This document shows positions 1 through 7,605 of a stretch of DNA of 21,034 bases, one piece after another. Position numbers and translations under genes: made by a program. How positions within the stretch are numbered: position 1 is the first letter of the stretch; every line of letters begins with the position of its first letter. The notes beneath the pieces were generated by a model. It made no database searches, had not been told where the DNA came from, and was given only the letters and a program-made list of their open reading frames with translations. Origin of the DNA: an uncultured Bacilli bacterium (lineage in GTDB: Bacteria; Bacillota_I; Bacilli_A; RF39; UBA660); NCBI GenBank assembly GCA_934096785.1, contig CAKONA010000002.1, positions 1 to 21,034 on the forward strand, in the 5' to 3' direction.

Positions 1-474
1 ATGAACAAAATAATGTTAGTCGGAAGACTAGTTAGAGATCCTGAAGTTAGAAGTACTAGTACTGGTAGTTCAACTGCAAATTTTACTGTTGCTGTTAATA
101 GAAACTTTAAAAATAAAGATGGAAATTATGATGCTGATTTTTTACCATGTGTAGCATTTAGAAATTCAGCTGATTTTGTTTCTAAATACTTTAAAAAAGG
201 TAGCTTAATCGGAGTAGAAGGAAGAGTTCAAACTAGAAGTTATGATGCTCAAGATGGTACTAAGAGATATGTTACTGAGGTTGTAGTTGAAAATATAGAA
301 TTTGTTGGTGGAAGAAATGAAGGTGGAAGTACTACTATGAATAATAATTCATATGTAGATGCACCTAGTGTTGCACCAATGGATACAATGCCAGAATATG
401 ATATTCCTAAATCAGATCCATATGAAAATTATGATAAAGAAGTATCACTAAGTGATAATGATTTACCATTTTAA
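1..474 (+). CDS. ssb: Single-stranded DNA-binding protein SSB
   Basis: 157 aa. SSB coats single-stranded DNA as a tetramer during replication, repair and recombination. The OB-fold occupies roughly residues 1-105 and opens with the typical MNKIMLVGRLVRDPEVR start. A low-complexity linker rich in N, S, T and P follows, then the acidic tip DNDLPF, the conserved C-terminal peptide that docks partner proteins. Length is normal for the family. The ATG is the first base of the window, so its ribosome binding site cannot be seen, but the N-terminus aligns with the usual start. It lies 12 bp before rpsR, as in the Firmicutes rpsF-ssb-rpsR operon; rpsF would lie just outside the window. Confidence 0.97.
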   Translation: MNKIMLVGRLVRDPEVRSTSTGSSTANFTVAVNRNFKNKDGNYDADFLPCVAFRNSADFVSKYFKKGSLIGVEGRVQTRSYDAQDGTKRYVTEVVVENIEFVGGRNEGGSTTMNNNSYVDAPSVAPMDTMPEYDIPKSDPYENYDKEVSLSDNDLPF

Positions 475-486
475 GGAGGAAAGTAA

Positions 487-699
487 ATGGCAGAATTTTA
501 TAGAAGAAAGAAAATATGTCAAATGTGTGCTGGAAAAAGCGTAGATTACAAAGATGTTATGATTGTTTCTAAATACATTAATGAAAGAGGTAAGATTTTA
601 CCTAGAAGAATGACTGGAGCATGTGCTAAACATCAAAGACATATTGCTAATCAAATTAAAGTTGCAAGATATATGGCTTTATTACCATATACAAAGTAG
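487..699 (+). CDS. rpsR: 30S ribosomal protein S18
   Basis: 70 aa, the usual size for S18, a small-subunit protein of the platform that pairs with S6. It carries the conserved block [19 protein letters not shown] followed by a basic stretch and ends LLPYTK. An N-terminal CxxC pair (C11, C14) with C46 matches the cysteine-containing (possibly zinc-binding) form of S18. A strong AAGGAGGAAAG ribosome binding site lies directly after the ssb stop. The gene is cotranscribed with ssb and followed by a terminator. Confidence 0.97.
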   Translation: MAEFYRRKKICQMCAGKSVDYKDVMIVSKYINERGKILPRRMTGACAKHQRHIANQIKVARYMALLPYTK

Positions 700-713
700 T
701 TTAAGCATTATAG

Positions 714-734
714 GCAGTAGAAATACTGCTTTTT
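714..734 (+). terminator. Intrinsic terminator after rpsR
   Basis: Stem GCAGTA / TACTGC with a GAAA tetraloop, then TTTTT, 15 bp after the rpsR stop. It ends the ssb-rpsR transcript. Confidence 0.8.
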
Positions 735-742
735 CGATGCAA

Positions 743-767
743 TAAAAAAGAGACATTGTTAGTCTCT
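743..767 (-). terminator. Intrinsic terminator of the YugP-like gene
   Basis: Read on the minus strand: AGAGAC, 7-nt loop, GTCTCT, then a T-rich tract. The left arm overlaps the last codons of the peptidase gene and its TAA lies in the loop. It faces the rpsR terminator, so the two convergent transcripts are separated. Confidence 0.75.
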
Positions 768-1424
768 ATTTCTAGTCATAAGTACTAATCTAAGTATTTG
801 TAATGCTTCTGCAAGGAAACCTGCTACATAAGTGAATGCTGCTGCATTTAATACACTATTTGTACCACTTACATTCTTTTTACTATAAAGGCCAATCTCT
901 TTTAATTGTTCTTTAGCCCTATTAGATGCGTTAAATTCTACTGGAAGTGTAATTAGTTGAAAGAATAGACCTACAAGTAGAAGTATGATTCCAATATCTA
1001 TTAGATTTAAATATTCTAAAAAGAATCCTAAAATTATAAAAATACTTGATATATGAGATGTGAAGTTTACTATAGGTACTAAGAAACTTCTAAATCTTAA
1101 GAAGAAATATCCTTCTTTGTCTTGTATTGCGTGTCCTACTTCATGAGCCGCTACTGAGGATGCTGATATACTAGTTCCGTTATGTATTTTGATTGATAAG
1201 AATACTTGTTTTTTTCTTGTGTCATAGTAATCTGTTAATTCTCCAGCTGTTTCATGTATTTCTATATTATTAAGTCCATTTTTATCAAGTATCATTCTTG
1301 CTACTTCTTTTCCTGTTAAACCTTTATCATTTTCTATTTTTGAATACTTAGAGTACGAACTTTTAATACCTATTTGTGCAACTATAGGTATTAAGATAAT
1401 CAATGTTATTAATGTTCCATCCAT
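759..1424 (-). CDS. YugP-type membrane zinc metallopeptidase
   Basis: 221 aa. This is the neutral zinc metallopeptidase family of B. subtilis YugP (Zn_peptidase_2). Visible signs are an N-terminal membrane segment (about residues 4-19), the zinc motif HEVGH at 94-98 within VAAHEVGHAIQ, and the family signature LPVEFNASNRA, whose E163 is the likely third metal ligand. Two hydrophobic segments (about 113-135 and 142-162) lie between the two motifs, and a C-terminal hydrophobic helix (about 192-216) follows. It is probably an integral membrane protease; its substrate is unknown for the family. It starts 49 bp after the shortened Clp-like gene on the same strand with no terminator between them, so they are probably cotranscribed, suggesting a shared role in protein quality control. 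Confidence 0.88.
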   Translation of the reverse strand: MDGTLITLIILIPIVAQIGIKSSYSKYSKIENDKGLTGKEVARMILDKNGLNNIEIHETAGELTDYYDTRKKQVFLSIKIHNGTSISASSVAAHEVGHAIQDKEGYFFLRFRSFLVPIVNFTSHISSIFIILGFFLEYLNLIDIGIILLLVGLFFQLITLPVEFNASNRAKEQLKEIGLYSKKNVSGTNSVLNAAAFTYVAGFLAEALQILRLVLMTRNRD

Positions 1425-1473
1425 TTATATCACCAACTTAATAATATCATTTTTTTGTGAAAAATTTAAGAAA

Positions 1474-2790
1474 TTATACTTTAAATCCTAAATTTAATGT
1501 AAAATTATTAGATATTTTTAGGTTTTCGATGTATTTTATATCTAATTTTGGTTTAATATTTTTTAAATTGTTAATTTTTTTGTCTATTTTAGCAGCTTCT
1601 TTAAAGTTTTTATTTTTAAGTAAATTAATTTTCATTGTTAATAACTTGTTAGTTTCTTTATCTTTTGAATTATTATTGATATTTGTTTTAGTACATATTA
1701 AATCTAATAATTCTAGACTTTTGTCTGGATTCTTTTTTGATATGTTTTTACTTGTAATATTAATTATTTCTTTTAAATCTTGTGTAGTAATTTTTACATT
1801 GTGAAATTGTTCATAGTATTTTTTTACGTTCTTTAATATGTTTAGTGTTTCTTCTTTTGATGGTTCTTTTACATTTATTATTTGAAACCTTCTATTTAAT
1901 GCTTTGTCTTTTATTATTGTTTTGTTGTATTCTGTTGTTGTAGTTGCTCCAATACATTTTATTTTATTTCTAGCAAGATAAGGTTTTAGAATGTTTGATG
2001 CGTCTATAGCACCTTCTGCGCCTCCGGCTCCAACCATAGTGTGTATTTCATCTACAAATAAGATTAAATCTTTATTATCTTCAAATTCTTTTATTATTTT
2101 TTCAATTTTTTCTTCGAATTCTCCTCTATATCTTGTTCCGCTTACAATACTTGACATTGTTATTTCAATTATTTTTTTGTTTCTTAGTTGAAAAGGAACT
2201 TCATTATTATTGATTTTGTTTGCTAGTGCTTCTACTATTGCTGTTTTACCAACTCCTGCTTCTCCGACTAGTATTGCGTTGTTTTTATCTTTTTTACATA
2301 GTGCTTCTATTAGCTCATCTAGTTCTTTATCTCTTCCAACAATTGTGTTACTATTTAATTTTGCTTTTTCATTAAGATTAATTCCATATTGTGAGTTTGT
2401 TTCTTTTAATATTTTTTTATATAGTGAATTAACACTAATATTTAAGTTATTTAATATAGTTATAGCTATTCCATCATTGTTTCTTATTATGCCTATAAGA
2501 ACATTCTTTAGGGTTATTTTGTTTTCAATACTTGATGACATAATTATCTTTTTTAAAAGAGGAGTGTAAGATGGAAATAATGGCTTTTTTTCTTTCTTTA
2601 GATATTTGTTTACTTCTTTAATGAATTCTTCTTTGTTAATTTCTTCGTTGAATATGTTATAAAATTCATTTTTTATTGTTAGTACTGCGATTATTATGTG
2701 TTCTGTACCAATAAAATTGTGTTTTAATCTTATTGCTTCTTTTTCACTTTGTTTTAATATTTTTATTAGGTTTTCTTCGTATTCTATCAT
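1474..2790 (-). CDS. Shortened ClpC-like AAA+ protein (Clp_N plus first ATPase domain only)
   Basis: 438 aa against about 810 for ClpC. Residues 1-135 form a Clp N-domain (KEAIRLKHNFIGTEHI). The first AAA+ domain follows: VGRDKELDELIEAL, Walker A GEAGVGKT at 176-183, pore loop GTRYRGEFEEK, Walker B LILFVDEIH (D247, E248), sensor region IGATTTTEYNK and arginine finger NRRF near 300. A piece of the middle domain remains (KNKNFKEAAKIDKKI, like ClpC EFEKAA). The protein stops about where the linker to the second ATPase domain should begin, so D2 with its ClpP-docking loop is missing, and the 49 bp to the next gene cannot hold it. The ATG has no clear Shine-Dalgarno. It could be a natural single-ring chaperone/adaptor or an ancient truncation; the intact motifs argue for function. 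Confidence 0.85.
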   Translation of the reverse strand: MIEYEENLIKILKQSEKEAIRLKHNFIGTEHIIIAVLTIKNEFYNIFNEEINKEEFIKEVNKYLKKEKKPLFPSYTPLLKKIIMSSSIENKITLKNVLIGIIRNNDGIAITILNNLNISVNSLYKKILKETNSQYGINLNEKAKLNSNTIVGRDKELDELIEALCKKDKNNAILVGEAGVGKTAIVEALANKINNNEVPFQLRNKKIIEITMSSIVSGTRYRGEFEEKIEKIIKEFEDNKDLILFVDEIHTMVGAGGAEGAIDASNILKPYLARNKIKCIGATTTTEYNKTIIKDKALNRRFQIINVKEPSKEETLNILKNVKKYYEQFHNVKITTQDLKEIINITSKNISKKNPDKSLELLDLICTKTNINNNSKDKETNKLLTMKINLLKNKNFKEAAKIDKKINNLKNIKPKLDIKYIENLKISNNFTLNLGFKV

Positions 2791-2813
2791 ATTTAATATT
2801 ATGTTTTAATTCC

Positions 2814-2842
2814 AAAAAAAAATACAGAACTTAGTCTGTATT
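2814..2842 (-). terminator. Intrinsic terminator of the YfcC-like gene
   Basis: Minus-strand stem AATACAGA / TCTGTATT (8 bp) with a 6-nt loop and a run of nine T, 4 bp beyond the transporter stop. Confidence 0.85.
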
Positions 2843-2845
2843 AAT

Positions 2846-4258
2846 TTATATTAGCATTGCGGCTACTGTTACTACTATTGTAATTACTAATAGTGCTAGT
2901 GCTAACCACCATGTTTTTTTAATCCATTCTTTGTATGGAATGTTTAAATATGTTAGTCCTAGTACTAATGCTGCACTTGTTGGTGCTACAAACATTGTAA
3001 CTCCATATAGACCTTGAATTAATGTTCCAGTAACTACTTTGCTTGCGCCTTCAGCAGCTATTTGTGGAATAACATAGTTTGCTACGTAAAGCATATCTAC
3101 GTGTAATGCTGAACCTAGGATTGTTGCGATAGAAGTAAAGAAAATATTAAATTTACTTGTTGCTCCTAAAATCCATCCAGCTATTGTTGGGTAGAATAAT
3201 GTATTACCTGCAAAATAAATTACACAATATGCAAGAACAACCATTAATGCTGGTACTAACATTTTTTTAGCTCCATCTGCCATGTACTCAAGCATATCTC
3301 TATGTTTCATTCTATAGAATCTACCTATTATTAATGCAGCTAGAATACACATAACTGACATTTCAGCGTAATACCAATTACCAAATTCTTCGATTGTACC
3401 AAATAGGTTCTTAAAGATTGCGAAGTCTTTAATAGTGAATTTTGTAACTGTTTCATTTAATTTAGTAAATATCTTTACATTAAATGTGTTGGTCCAACTA
3501 GTACAACCTATTATAAGTAATACAAATAATATTGCGAATACTACTATAATTGGAACTACTGAATATTTATTAGCATTTTTTTCACCAATAAATAAGTCGT
3601 TTTCTAAAGCATTTTCTACTTTGTTCTCTACCTTTTTAATAGAACTATGTTTTGCTTTTACTAGATAGAATATTAATGCTCCTAGTGATAATACTAGTAA
3701 TGCCACTCTATACCAGATACCAGTACTTAATTTGTCTATTGATAGTTGTTCATTTATAACACCAGTTATGTTATAACTAATAGTACTACCGATTGTGCCG
3801 ACTAACATAGCTCCAAATGTAGCTACAGCAGCAGTTACTTTATCGTATCCCATAGCTAATATAATACTAATAATTAGTGGGAAGAAGATAAATAGTAGTA
3901 ATCCATAATTGAATGCAGATGTAAGTCCTACAATAACAATTGCTGCAATAAGTAAGAATACTAATTCCTTTCCTCTAAATTTACTTGCTATTTTTTCAAT
4001 CCAAGCTCTATATTTACCAGTTTTACCAAGTACTCCGTAAAGAGCTCCTACTGAAACTAGTAAGATAAAGATTTGAATGAAATACTTAAATTCGAATGCT
4101 CCAAAGATTAATTGGAAAAAGTCAAAAAATCCGATTCTGTACATTTCAAGTTCTGATAATTCACCAGCATTGAAATAACTAGCAGGAACAATCCAAGTTA
4201 CAACTACGATAGCAAGTAGTGTAAATATGATTATTTTAAATAATCCGGTCTTTTTCAT
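2846..4258 (-). CDS. YfcC/DcuC-family membrane transporter
   Basis: 470 aa, integral membrane protein with about 11-13 hydrophobic segments. It resembles the YfcC branch of the C4-dicarboxylate anaerobic carrier (DcuC) superfamily, with the N-terminal TWIVPASYF region, the glycine-rich AMLVGTIGSTISYN and the C-terminal FVAPTSAALVLGLTYLNIPYKEWIKKTWW. Relatives are secondary carriers for dicarboxylates, amino acids or peptides; the substrate cannot be read from sequence. A soluble Lys/Glu loop (about residues 200-228) separates the halves. The start is supported by AAGGAGG 6 bp upstream. It is monocistronic, with its own promoter and terminator. Confidence 0.72.
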   Translation of the reverse strand: MKKTGLFKIIIFTLLAIVVVTWIVPASYFNAGELSELEMYRIGFFDFFQLIFGAFEFKYFIQIFILLVSVGALYGVLGKTGKYRAWIEKIASKFRGKELVFLLIAAIVIVGLTSAFNYGLLLFIFFPLIISIILAMGYDKVTAAVATFGAMLVGTIGSTISYNITGVINEQLSIDKLSTGIWYRVALLVLSLGALIFYLVKAKHSSIKKVENKVENALENDLFIGEKNANKYSVVPIIVVFAILFVLLIIGCTSWTNTFNVKIFTKLNETVTKFTIKDFAIFKNLFGTIEEFGNWYYAEMSVMCILAALIIGRFYRMKHRDMLEYMADGAKKMLVPALMVVLAYCVIYFAGNTLFYPTIAGWILGATSKFNIFFTSIATILGSALHVDMLYVANYVIPQIAAEGASKVVTGTLIQGLYGVTMFVAPTSAALVLGLTYLNIPYKEWIKKTWWLALALLVITIVVTVAAMLI

Positions 4259-4279
4259 ATCTAATCCTCCTTAATTGTT

Positions 4280-4309
4280 ATTATATAACAAAAAAACTAG
4301 TAAGTTCAA
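4280..4309 (-). promoter_or_regulatory. Promoter of the YfcC-like transporter
   Basis: Minus-strand TTGAAC, 18-bp spacer, TATAAT, about 15 bp before the AAGGAGG of the transporter. The -35 lies inside the terminator hairpin of the upstream dus gene. Confidence 0.65.
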
Positions 4310-4320
4310 GAAAATACTAG
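4290..4320 (-). terminator. Intrinsic terminator of dus
   Basis: Minus-strand CTAGTA, 12-nt loop, TACTAG, then seven T. The stem is short and AT-rich, so it is moderate in strength. It overlaps the downstream promoter. Confidence 0.55.
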
Positions 4321-4328
4321 ATTTTTAC

Positions 4329-5321
4329 CTATTTTTCACAAGAAATTAGAGATATATGACTATAAATTTTATCTAAACATTTATTAAATTCTTCTTCTGT
4401 TTTACATGTTGCGATTTCTTTTTTCAATTCTTTTGACTTTGGTATGTACTTTAAGTAGGCTAAAGCATGTGTTTTTATATCAAGTAATGCTTTTTTTTCT
4501 GAGGTGTTTTTCTTTAATAATTCATAGTGGTATTTTAACATGTCGATTCTCTCTTTATATGTTGGTTCATTTATTATATTATTATTTTCTATGTATTCTA
4601 CGCATTCTTTTATAATCCATGGATTTCCGATTGAAGCTCTTCCAATCATTACTGCATCGCATCCCGTTTCCTCTAACATTCTTTTAGCATCTTCTTTTGA
4701 AGTTATATCTCCGTTTCCGATAACTGGTATGGATACTGATTCTTTTACTTCTTTAATAAGATTCCAGTTTGCATGACCCGTGTATCCTTGTTCTCTTGTT
4801 CTTGGGTGTATAGCGATAGCAGATGCTCCTGCTTTTTCAATAAGTTTAGCTACTTCTACACAGTTGATTGTATCATTATTCCATCCTGATCTTATTTTTA
4901 CTGTAACTGGTGTATTAACATTTTTTACAACGTTTGAAACTATTTCATATATTTTATTTGGGTCTTTTAAAAGTCCTGAACCTGCTTGTGATTTAAGTGC
5001 TACTTTTGGTACAGGGCACCCCATATTAATATCTATAATATTAGGGTGTGCATTTTCTTCTACATACTTAGCTGCTTTTACGAATGATTCAGTATCACTT
5101 CCAAATATTTGTAGTGATATAGGTCTTTCATTATCATTTATTTTTAACATATCAATAGTGTTTTTACTATTATAAATGATACCCATGTTACTTACCATTT
5201 CAGAATAAATAAGACCTGGATTCATCATTTTTAGTATTGCTCTATATGATTCATTTGAAATACCGGCCATAGGTGCACAAACTATTCTATTATTAATTTT
5301 TACATTTCCAATTTTCCACAT
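4329..5321 (-). CDS. dusB: tRNA-dihydrouridine synthase (DusB type)
   Basis: 330 aa. This FMN-dependent TIM-barrel enzyme reduces uridine to dihydrouridine in tRNA D-loops using NADPH. Landmarks are CAPMAGISNESYR (residues 15-27), QIFGSD, DINMGCPVPKV with the catalytic C102, the flavin/substrate residues VKIRSGW (K142) and IHPRTREQGYTG (H172), and the phosphate-binding PVIGNGDI and GCDAVMIGRASIGNPWI. A small helical domain closes the C-terminus. I place the start at 5321 and not at the in-frame ATG at 5336 because GAGGAAAAAAATT sits just before it and MWKIGNVKINNRIV aligns with the normal family start. It is monocistronic, with promoter and terminator. The exact D-loop position it modifies is not determinable here. 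Confidence 0.93.
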   Translation of the reverse strand: MWKIGNVKINNRIVCAPMAGISNESYRAILKMMNPGLIYSEMVSNMGIIYNSKNTIDMLKINDNERPISLQIFGSDTESFVKAAKYVEENAHPNIIDINMGCPVPKVALKSQAGSGLLKDPNKIYEIVSNVVKNVNTPVTVKIRSGWNNDTINCVEVAKLIEKAGASAIAIHPRTREQGYTGHANWNLIKEVKESVSIPVIGNGDITSKEDAKRMLEETGCDAVMIGRASIGNPWIIKECVEYIENNNIINEPTYKERIDMLKYHYELLKKNTSEKKALLDIKTHALAYLKYIPKSKELKKEIATCKTEEEFNKCLDKIYSHISLISCEK

Positions 5322-5340
5322 AATTTTTTTCCTCATAGAT

Positions 5341-5369
5341 AATTTAACATTTTAAATAAATTTTTTCAA
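5341..5369 (-). promoter_or_regulatory. Promoter of dus
   Basis: Minus-strand TTGAAA, 17-bp spacer, TAAATT, ending about 20 bp before the chosen ATG. Confidence 0.55.
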
Positions 5370-5370
5370 G

Positions 5371-5392
5371 AAAAAAGCGATTTTACTCGCTT
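5371..5392 (-). terminator. Intrinsic terminator of the repeat lipoprotein gene
   Basis: Minus-strand AAGCGA, 6-nt loop, TCGCTT, then a T run. It overlaps the last codons and the stop. Confidence 0.75.
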
Positions 5393-6441
5393 AATGATGC
5401 AGTTGCTTTACAACTTATATTTGATTTTATTCCTAAGAATGTATATTTCTTAGTTGTTGAATCTATCACTTCTTCTTTAGAAGGATTAATTCCTCCACAA
5501 TTTAGAGACATGTTATATCCTTCTTGAATTTTGAATGTTACTTCATTATCTTTACCTTCTTCGATTTCAGCTGATGTTGATCCATTGATTATTGTTATTT
5601 CTGCTGGTAATTCTATTTTAAATGAATATTTTTTAGGAACTGTTTTATTGAATGTAATTGTACATGTTGAGTTATCTGTTACTTTGTCGATATTGAATGT
5701 ATTATCTTTAAATACTCCGACTTGTTTATTAGTACATACGATTGTTGGCTTTTCATATCCTTCTTTAGGGGTTACTACTTCTTTAATTGCTTCTCCATAA
5801 TTAAGTGTTTTTGTCGTTGTACCTTCTCCATTTTTAACATTAATATTTACTGATAATTCTTTTAATTTGAAATAAACCTTACATGAAACATCTTTTGTTA
5901 CTGAACTGATTGTTAATGTGTTAGTTGTTGGGTTCCATGTAGTTTGTTTATTGTCTGAACATTCTGTTTTAGAAAATTCATATCCTTCCGTTGGAACTAT
6001 TATGAATGATCCATCTTGTTCTCTTGCAACGTATTTTGGATTGTTAACATCAGGTGTTGCGTTGCTTCCTGTTATAGTTAATGTTACTTCATATTTTGCT
6101 TTTACAAAGTATAATTCACAAGTACTTTCTTCTTCGCTTGCTGGGTTAAATTTCCATTCTGTTGTATCGAAGTCTCCTGTTACATTGTTTGTACATGTGA
6201 ATCTTGAGAATGTATATAATTCATTTGTAGTTTCAACTCCGTTTTCATCAGTTGTAACTTCGTTTACTGGCATTTCTTGTACTTCTTCATCTTCTAAATA
6301 ATATTTATATGTTATTTTGCCTTTTGGCTGTTCTGGAGTAGTAGGCTTTTCTTTTTTACTCTCCATGTATCCGATAACTCCGCATGATGTTGTTATAATA
6401 AATAATATAATTAGTATTACTAGCATTCCTTTATTTTTCAT
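5383..6441 (-). CDS. Membrane-anchored surface protein with four Cys-pair repeats
   Basis: 352 aa. No named family is certain. A hydrophobic N-terminus (residues 6-25) contains ITTSC, a lipobox-like site at C20 (weak, as -3 is Thr), then a charged, proline-containing linker. Four modules of about 70-80 residues follow, each with one Cys near a GYxxxxxxC-type motif and a second before a CxxxF/Y strand: C83/C108, C161/C187, C236/C260, C315/C344. Three modules contain EGYE or EGYN preceded by a P/Q-x-E step, resembling InlB B-repeat (Flg_new-like) beta domains of surface proteins. The start is set by GGAGGAAAAA before the ATG at 6441; the upstream in-frame GTG contains that ribosome binding site and is rejected. 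It has its own promoter and terminator and is probably an adhesin or wall-associated protein by inference. Confidence 0.7.
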   Translation of the reverse strand: MKNKGMLVILIILFIITTSCGVIGYMESKKEKPTTPEQPKGKITYKYYLEDEEVQEMPVNEVTTDENGVETTNELYTFSRFTCTNNVTGDFDTTEWKFNPASEEESTCELYFVKAKYEVTLTITGSNATPDVNNPKYVAREQDGSFIIVPTEGYEFSKTECSDNKQTTWNPTTNTLTISSVTKDVSCKVYFKLKELSVNINVKNGEGTTTKTLNYGEAIKEVVTPKEGYEKPTIVCTNKQVGVFKDNTFNIDKVTDNSTCTITFNKTVPKKYSFKIELPAEITIINGSTSAEIEEGKDNEVTFKIQEGYNMSLNCGGINPSKEEVIDSTTKKYTFLGIKSNISCKATASLSE

Positions 6442-6467
6442 TTTTTCCTCCACTATTATATTGTAAT

Positions 6468-6495
6468 TTTATAATAAATTATGATGTATTGTCAA
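6468..6495 (-). promoter_or_regulatory. Promoter of the repeat lipoprotein gene
   Basis: Minus-strand consensus TTGACA, 16-bp spacer, TATAAA, upstream of GGAGG. It is divergent from the rplM promoter. Confidence 0.7.
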
Positions 6496-6546
6496 GGTTG
6501 CATTTATTAAAATAATAGAGTATTTTGTAAAAATGTTAAAAAAGGT

Positions 6547-6575
6547 TTGACATTCTCTTTTTCTTTTTATATAAT
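6547..6575 (+). promoter_or_regulatory. Consensus promoter of rplM-rpsI
   Basis: TTGACA, 17 bp, TATAAT: a perfect sigma-A match and the strongest-looking promoter in the window. Transcription should start near 6582, leaving a leader of about 94 nt. Confidence 0.88.
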
Positions 6576-6581
6576 ATACCC

Positions 6582-6675
6582 GGTACATTTTAATGGAGAT
6601 GCAATTTCTGTGGGAAAGAAATACTATAGTTGCAAATGTAGTGCGCATCAAAGTTGAAGGAAGGAATAATATATT
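6582..6675 (+). promoter_or_regulatory. Structured 5' leader of rplM (candidate L13 autoregulatory leader)
   Basis: The leader can form a nested hairpin: TGCAA (6600-6604) with TTGCA (6630-6634), enclosing ATTTCT (6604-6609) with AGAAAT (6617-6622) and a GTGGGAA loop. An alternative long-range pairing, GATGC (6598-6602) with GCATC (6645-6649), competes for the same bases. Firmicutes rplM-rpsI operons are known to carry an L13 leader that mediates feedback by the ribosomal protein. Position and structure fit, but I could not run a covariance model. AAGGAAGG, the likely ribosome binding site, lies at the 3' end. Confidence 0.6.
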
Positions 6676-7107
6676 ATGAAGACATTTATGTTAAGAAAAG
6701 AAGACGTTAAACGTGATTGGTATGTTATTGATGCTGAAGGTAAAAACTTAGGTAAAGTTGCTGCTTTAGCTGCTTCTGTATTAAGAGGTAAACATAAACC
6801 AACATATACTCCACATGTAGCTTGTGGTGATAACGTAATTATTATCAATGCTGAAAAGGTAAATTTAACTGGAAACAAATTAAATGATAAAATGTACTAT
6901 AATCATAGTGGTTATCCAGGTGGTCTTAGAGAAAGAAATGCTAAGACTATGATTGAAAAATATCCAGTAGAAATGGTAGAAAGAGCTGTTAAGGGTATGC
7001 TTCCTAAAAATAGACTTGGAAGACAAATCTATAAACAATTATTTGTTTATGCTGGAAGTGAACATAAACATGAAGCTCAAAAACCAGAAAGATTAGAGGT
7101 AAAGTAA
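6676..7107 (+). CDS. rplM: 50S ribosomal protein L13
   Basis: 143 aa, normal length. L13 is an early assembly protein of the large subunit. Visible signatures are [21 protein letters not shown] at the N-terminus, [21 protein letters not shown], and [17 protein letters not shown] with [17 protein letters not shown] at the C-terminus. It forms a two-gene operon with rpsI one base downstream, behind a consensus promoter and structured leader. Confidence 0.98.
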   Translation: MKTFMLRKEDVKRDWYVIDAEGKNLGKVAALAASVLRGKHKPTYTPHVACGDNVIIINAEKVNLTGNKLNDKMYYNHSGYPGGLRERNAKTMIEKYPVEMVERAVKGMLPKNRLGRQIYKQLFVYAGSEHKHEAQKPERLEVK

Positions 7108-7108
7108 G

Positions 7109-7504
7109 ATGGCAGAAAAAGTTAAGTATACTGCATTAGGCAGAAGAAAAAGAAGTGTTGCTAAAGTAACTTTAGTTCCAGGAAAAGGTAATATTACTGT
7201 TAATGGTAAAGATGTAAAAGATTACATGCCTTATGAAACATTAGTTATGGATTTAGTACAACCATTAGAACTTGCTGATTCTAAAGAAAAATATGATATT
7301 AATATCGTAGTTAAAGGTGGAGGTTTTTCTGGACAAACTGGTGCTATTAGATTAGGTATCGCAAGAGCTTTAATGCTTGCTAATGCTGAAACTAGACCAG
7401 TACTTAAATCAAATGGTATGATTACTCGTGATGCTAGAATTAAGGAAAGAAAGAAATATGGACTTAAGAAAGCACGTAGAGCACCACAATTCAGTAAGAG
7501 ATAA
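7109..7504 (+). CDS. rpsI: 30S ribosomal protein S9
   Basis: 131 aa, normal length. S9 sits in the small-subunit head and its C-terminal tail reaches the P-site tRNA. The family features are present: [16 protein letters not shown] at the N-terminus, [19 protein letters not shown] in the middle, and the basic tail [17 protein letters not shown] ending in the conserved SKR. Its ribosome binding site AGAGG lies inside the end of rplM, so the genes are tightly linked. A terminator follows. Confidence 0.98.
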   Translation: MAEKVKYTALGRRKRSVAKVTLVPGKGNITVNGKDVKDYMPYETLVMDLVQPLELADSKEKYDINIVVKGGGFSGQTGAIRLGIARALMLANAETRPVLKSNGMITRDARIKERKKYGLKKARRAPQFSKR

Positions 7505-7514
7505 TATAAGAGAG

Positions 7515-7539
7515 ACTCAAATGTATATTTGGGTTTTTT
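7515..7539 (+). terminator. Intrinsic terminator of rplM-rpsI
   Basis: Stem CTCAAAT / ATTTGGG (one G-U pair), 4-nt loop GTAT, then six T. Confidence 0.8.
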
Positions 7540-7572
7540 CTTTTGAAAAAATATTTAAAAATCTAAATAATA

Positions 7573-7581
7573 TGGTATAAT
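7573..7581 (+). promoter_or_regulatory. Extended -10 promoter of the Abi_2-htrA operon
   Basis: TGGTATAAT gives the TGn extension plus a perfect -10. No good -35 lies at 17 bp, as usual for extended -10 promoters. AGGAG follows at 7592. Confidence 0.55.
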
Positions 7582-7605
7582 TATCATAATAGGAGAGTGA
7601 AGTAA

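Noticed and set aside
1991..2569. Plus-strand open frames opposite the ClpC-like gene
   Set aside because: They mirror the AAA+ gene in another frame, have Ser/Ile/Phe-rich low-complexity text and no ribosome binding sites.
4406..5175. Plus-strand open frames opposite dus
   Set aside because: Shadows of a clearly identified enzyme on the other strand.
5531..6301. Plus-strand open frames opposite the repeat lipoprotein
   Set aside because: No start signals; composition reflects the complement of the Thr/Lys-rich gene.
6469..6878. Two minus-strand open frames over the rplM promoter and 5' end
   Set aside because: They cover a consensus promoter, leader and a certain ribosomal gene; no ribosome binding site.
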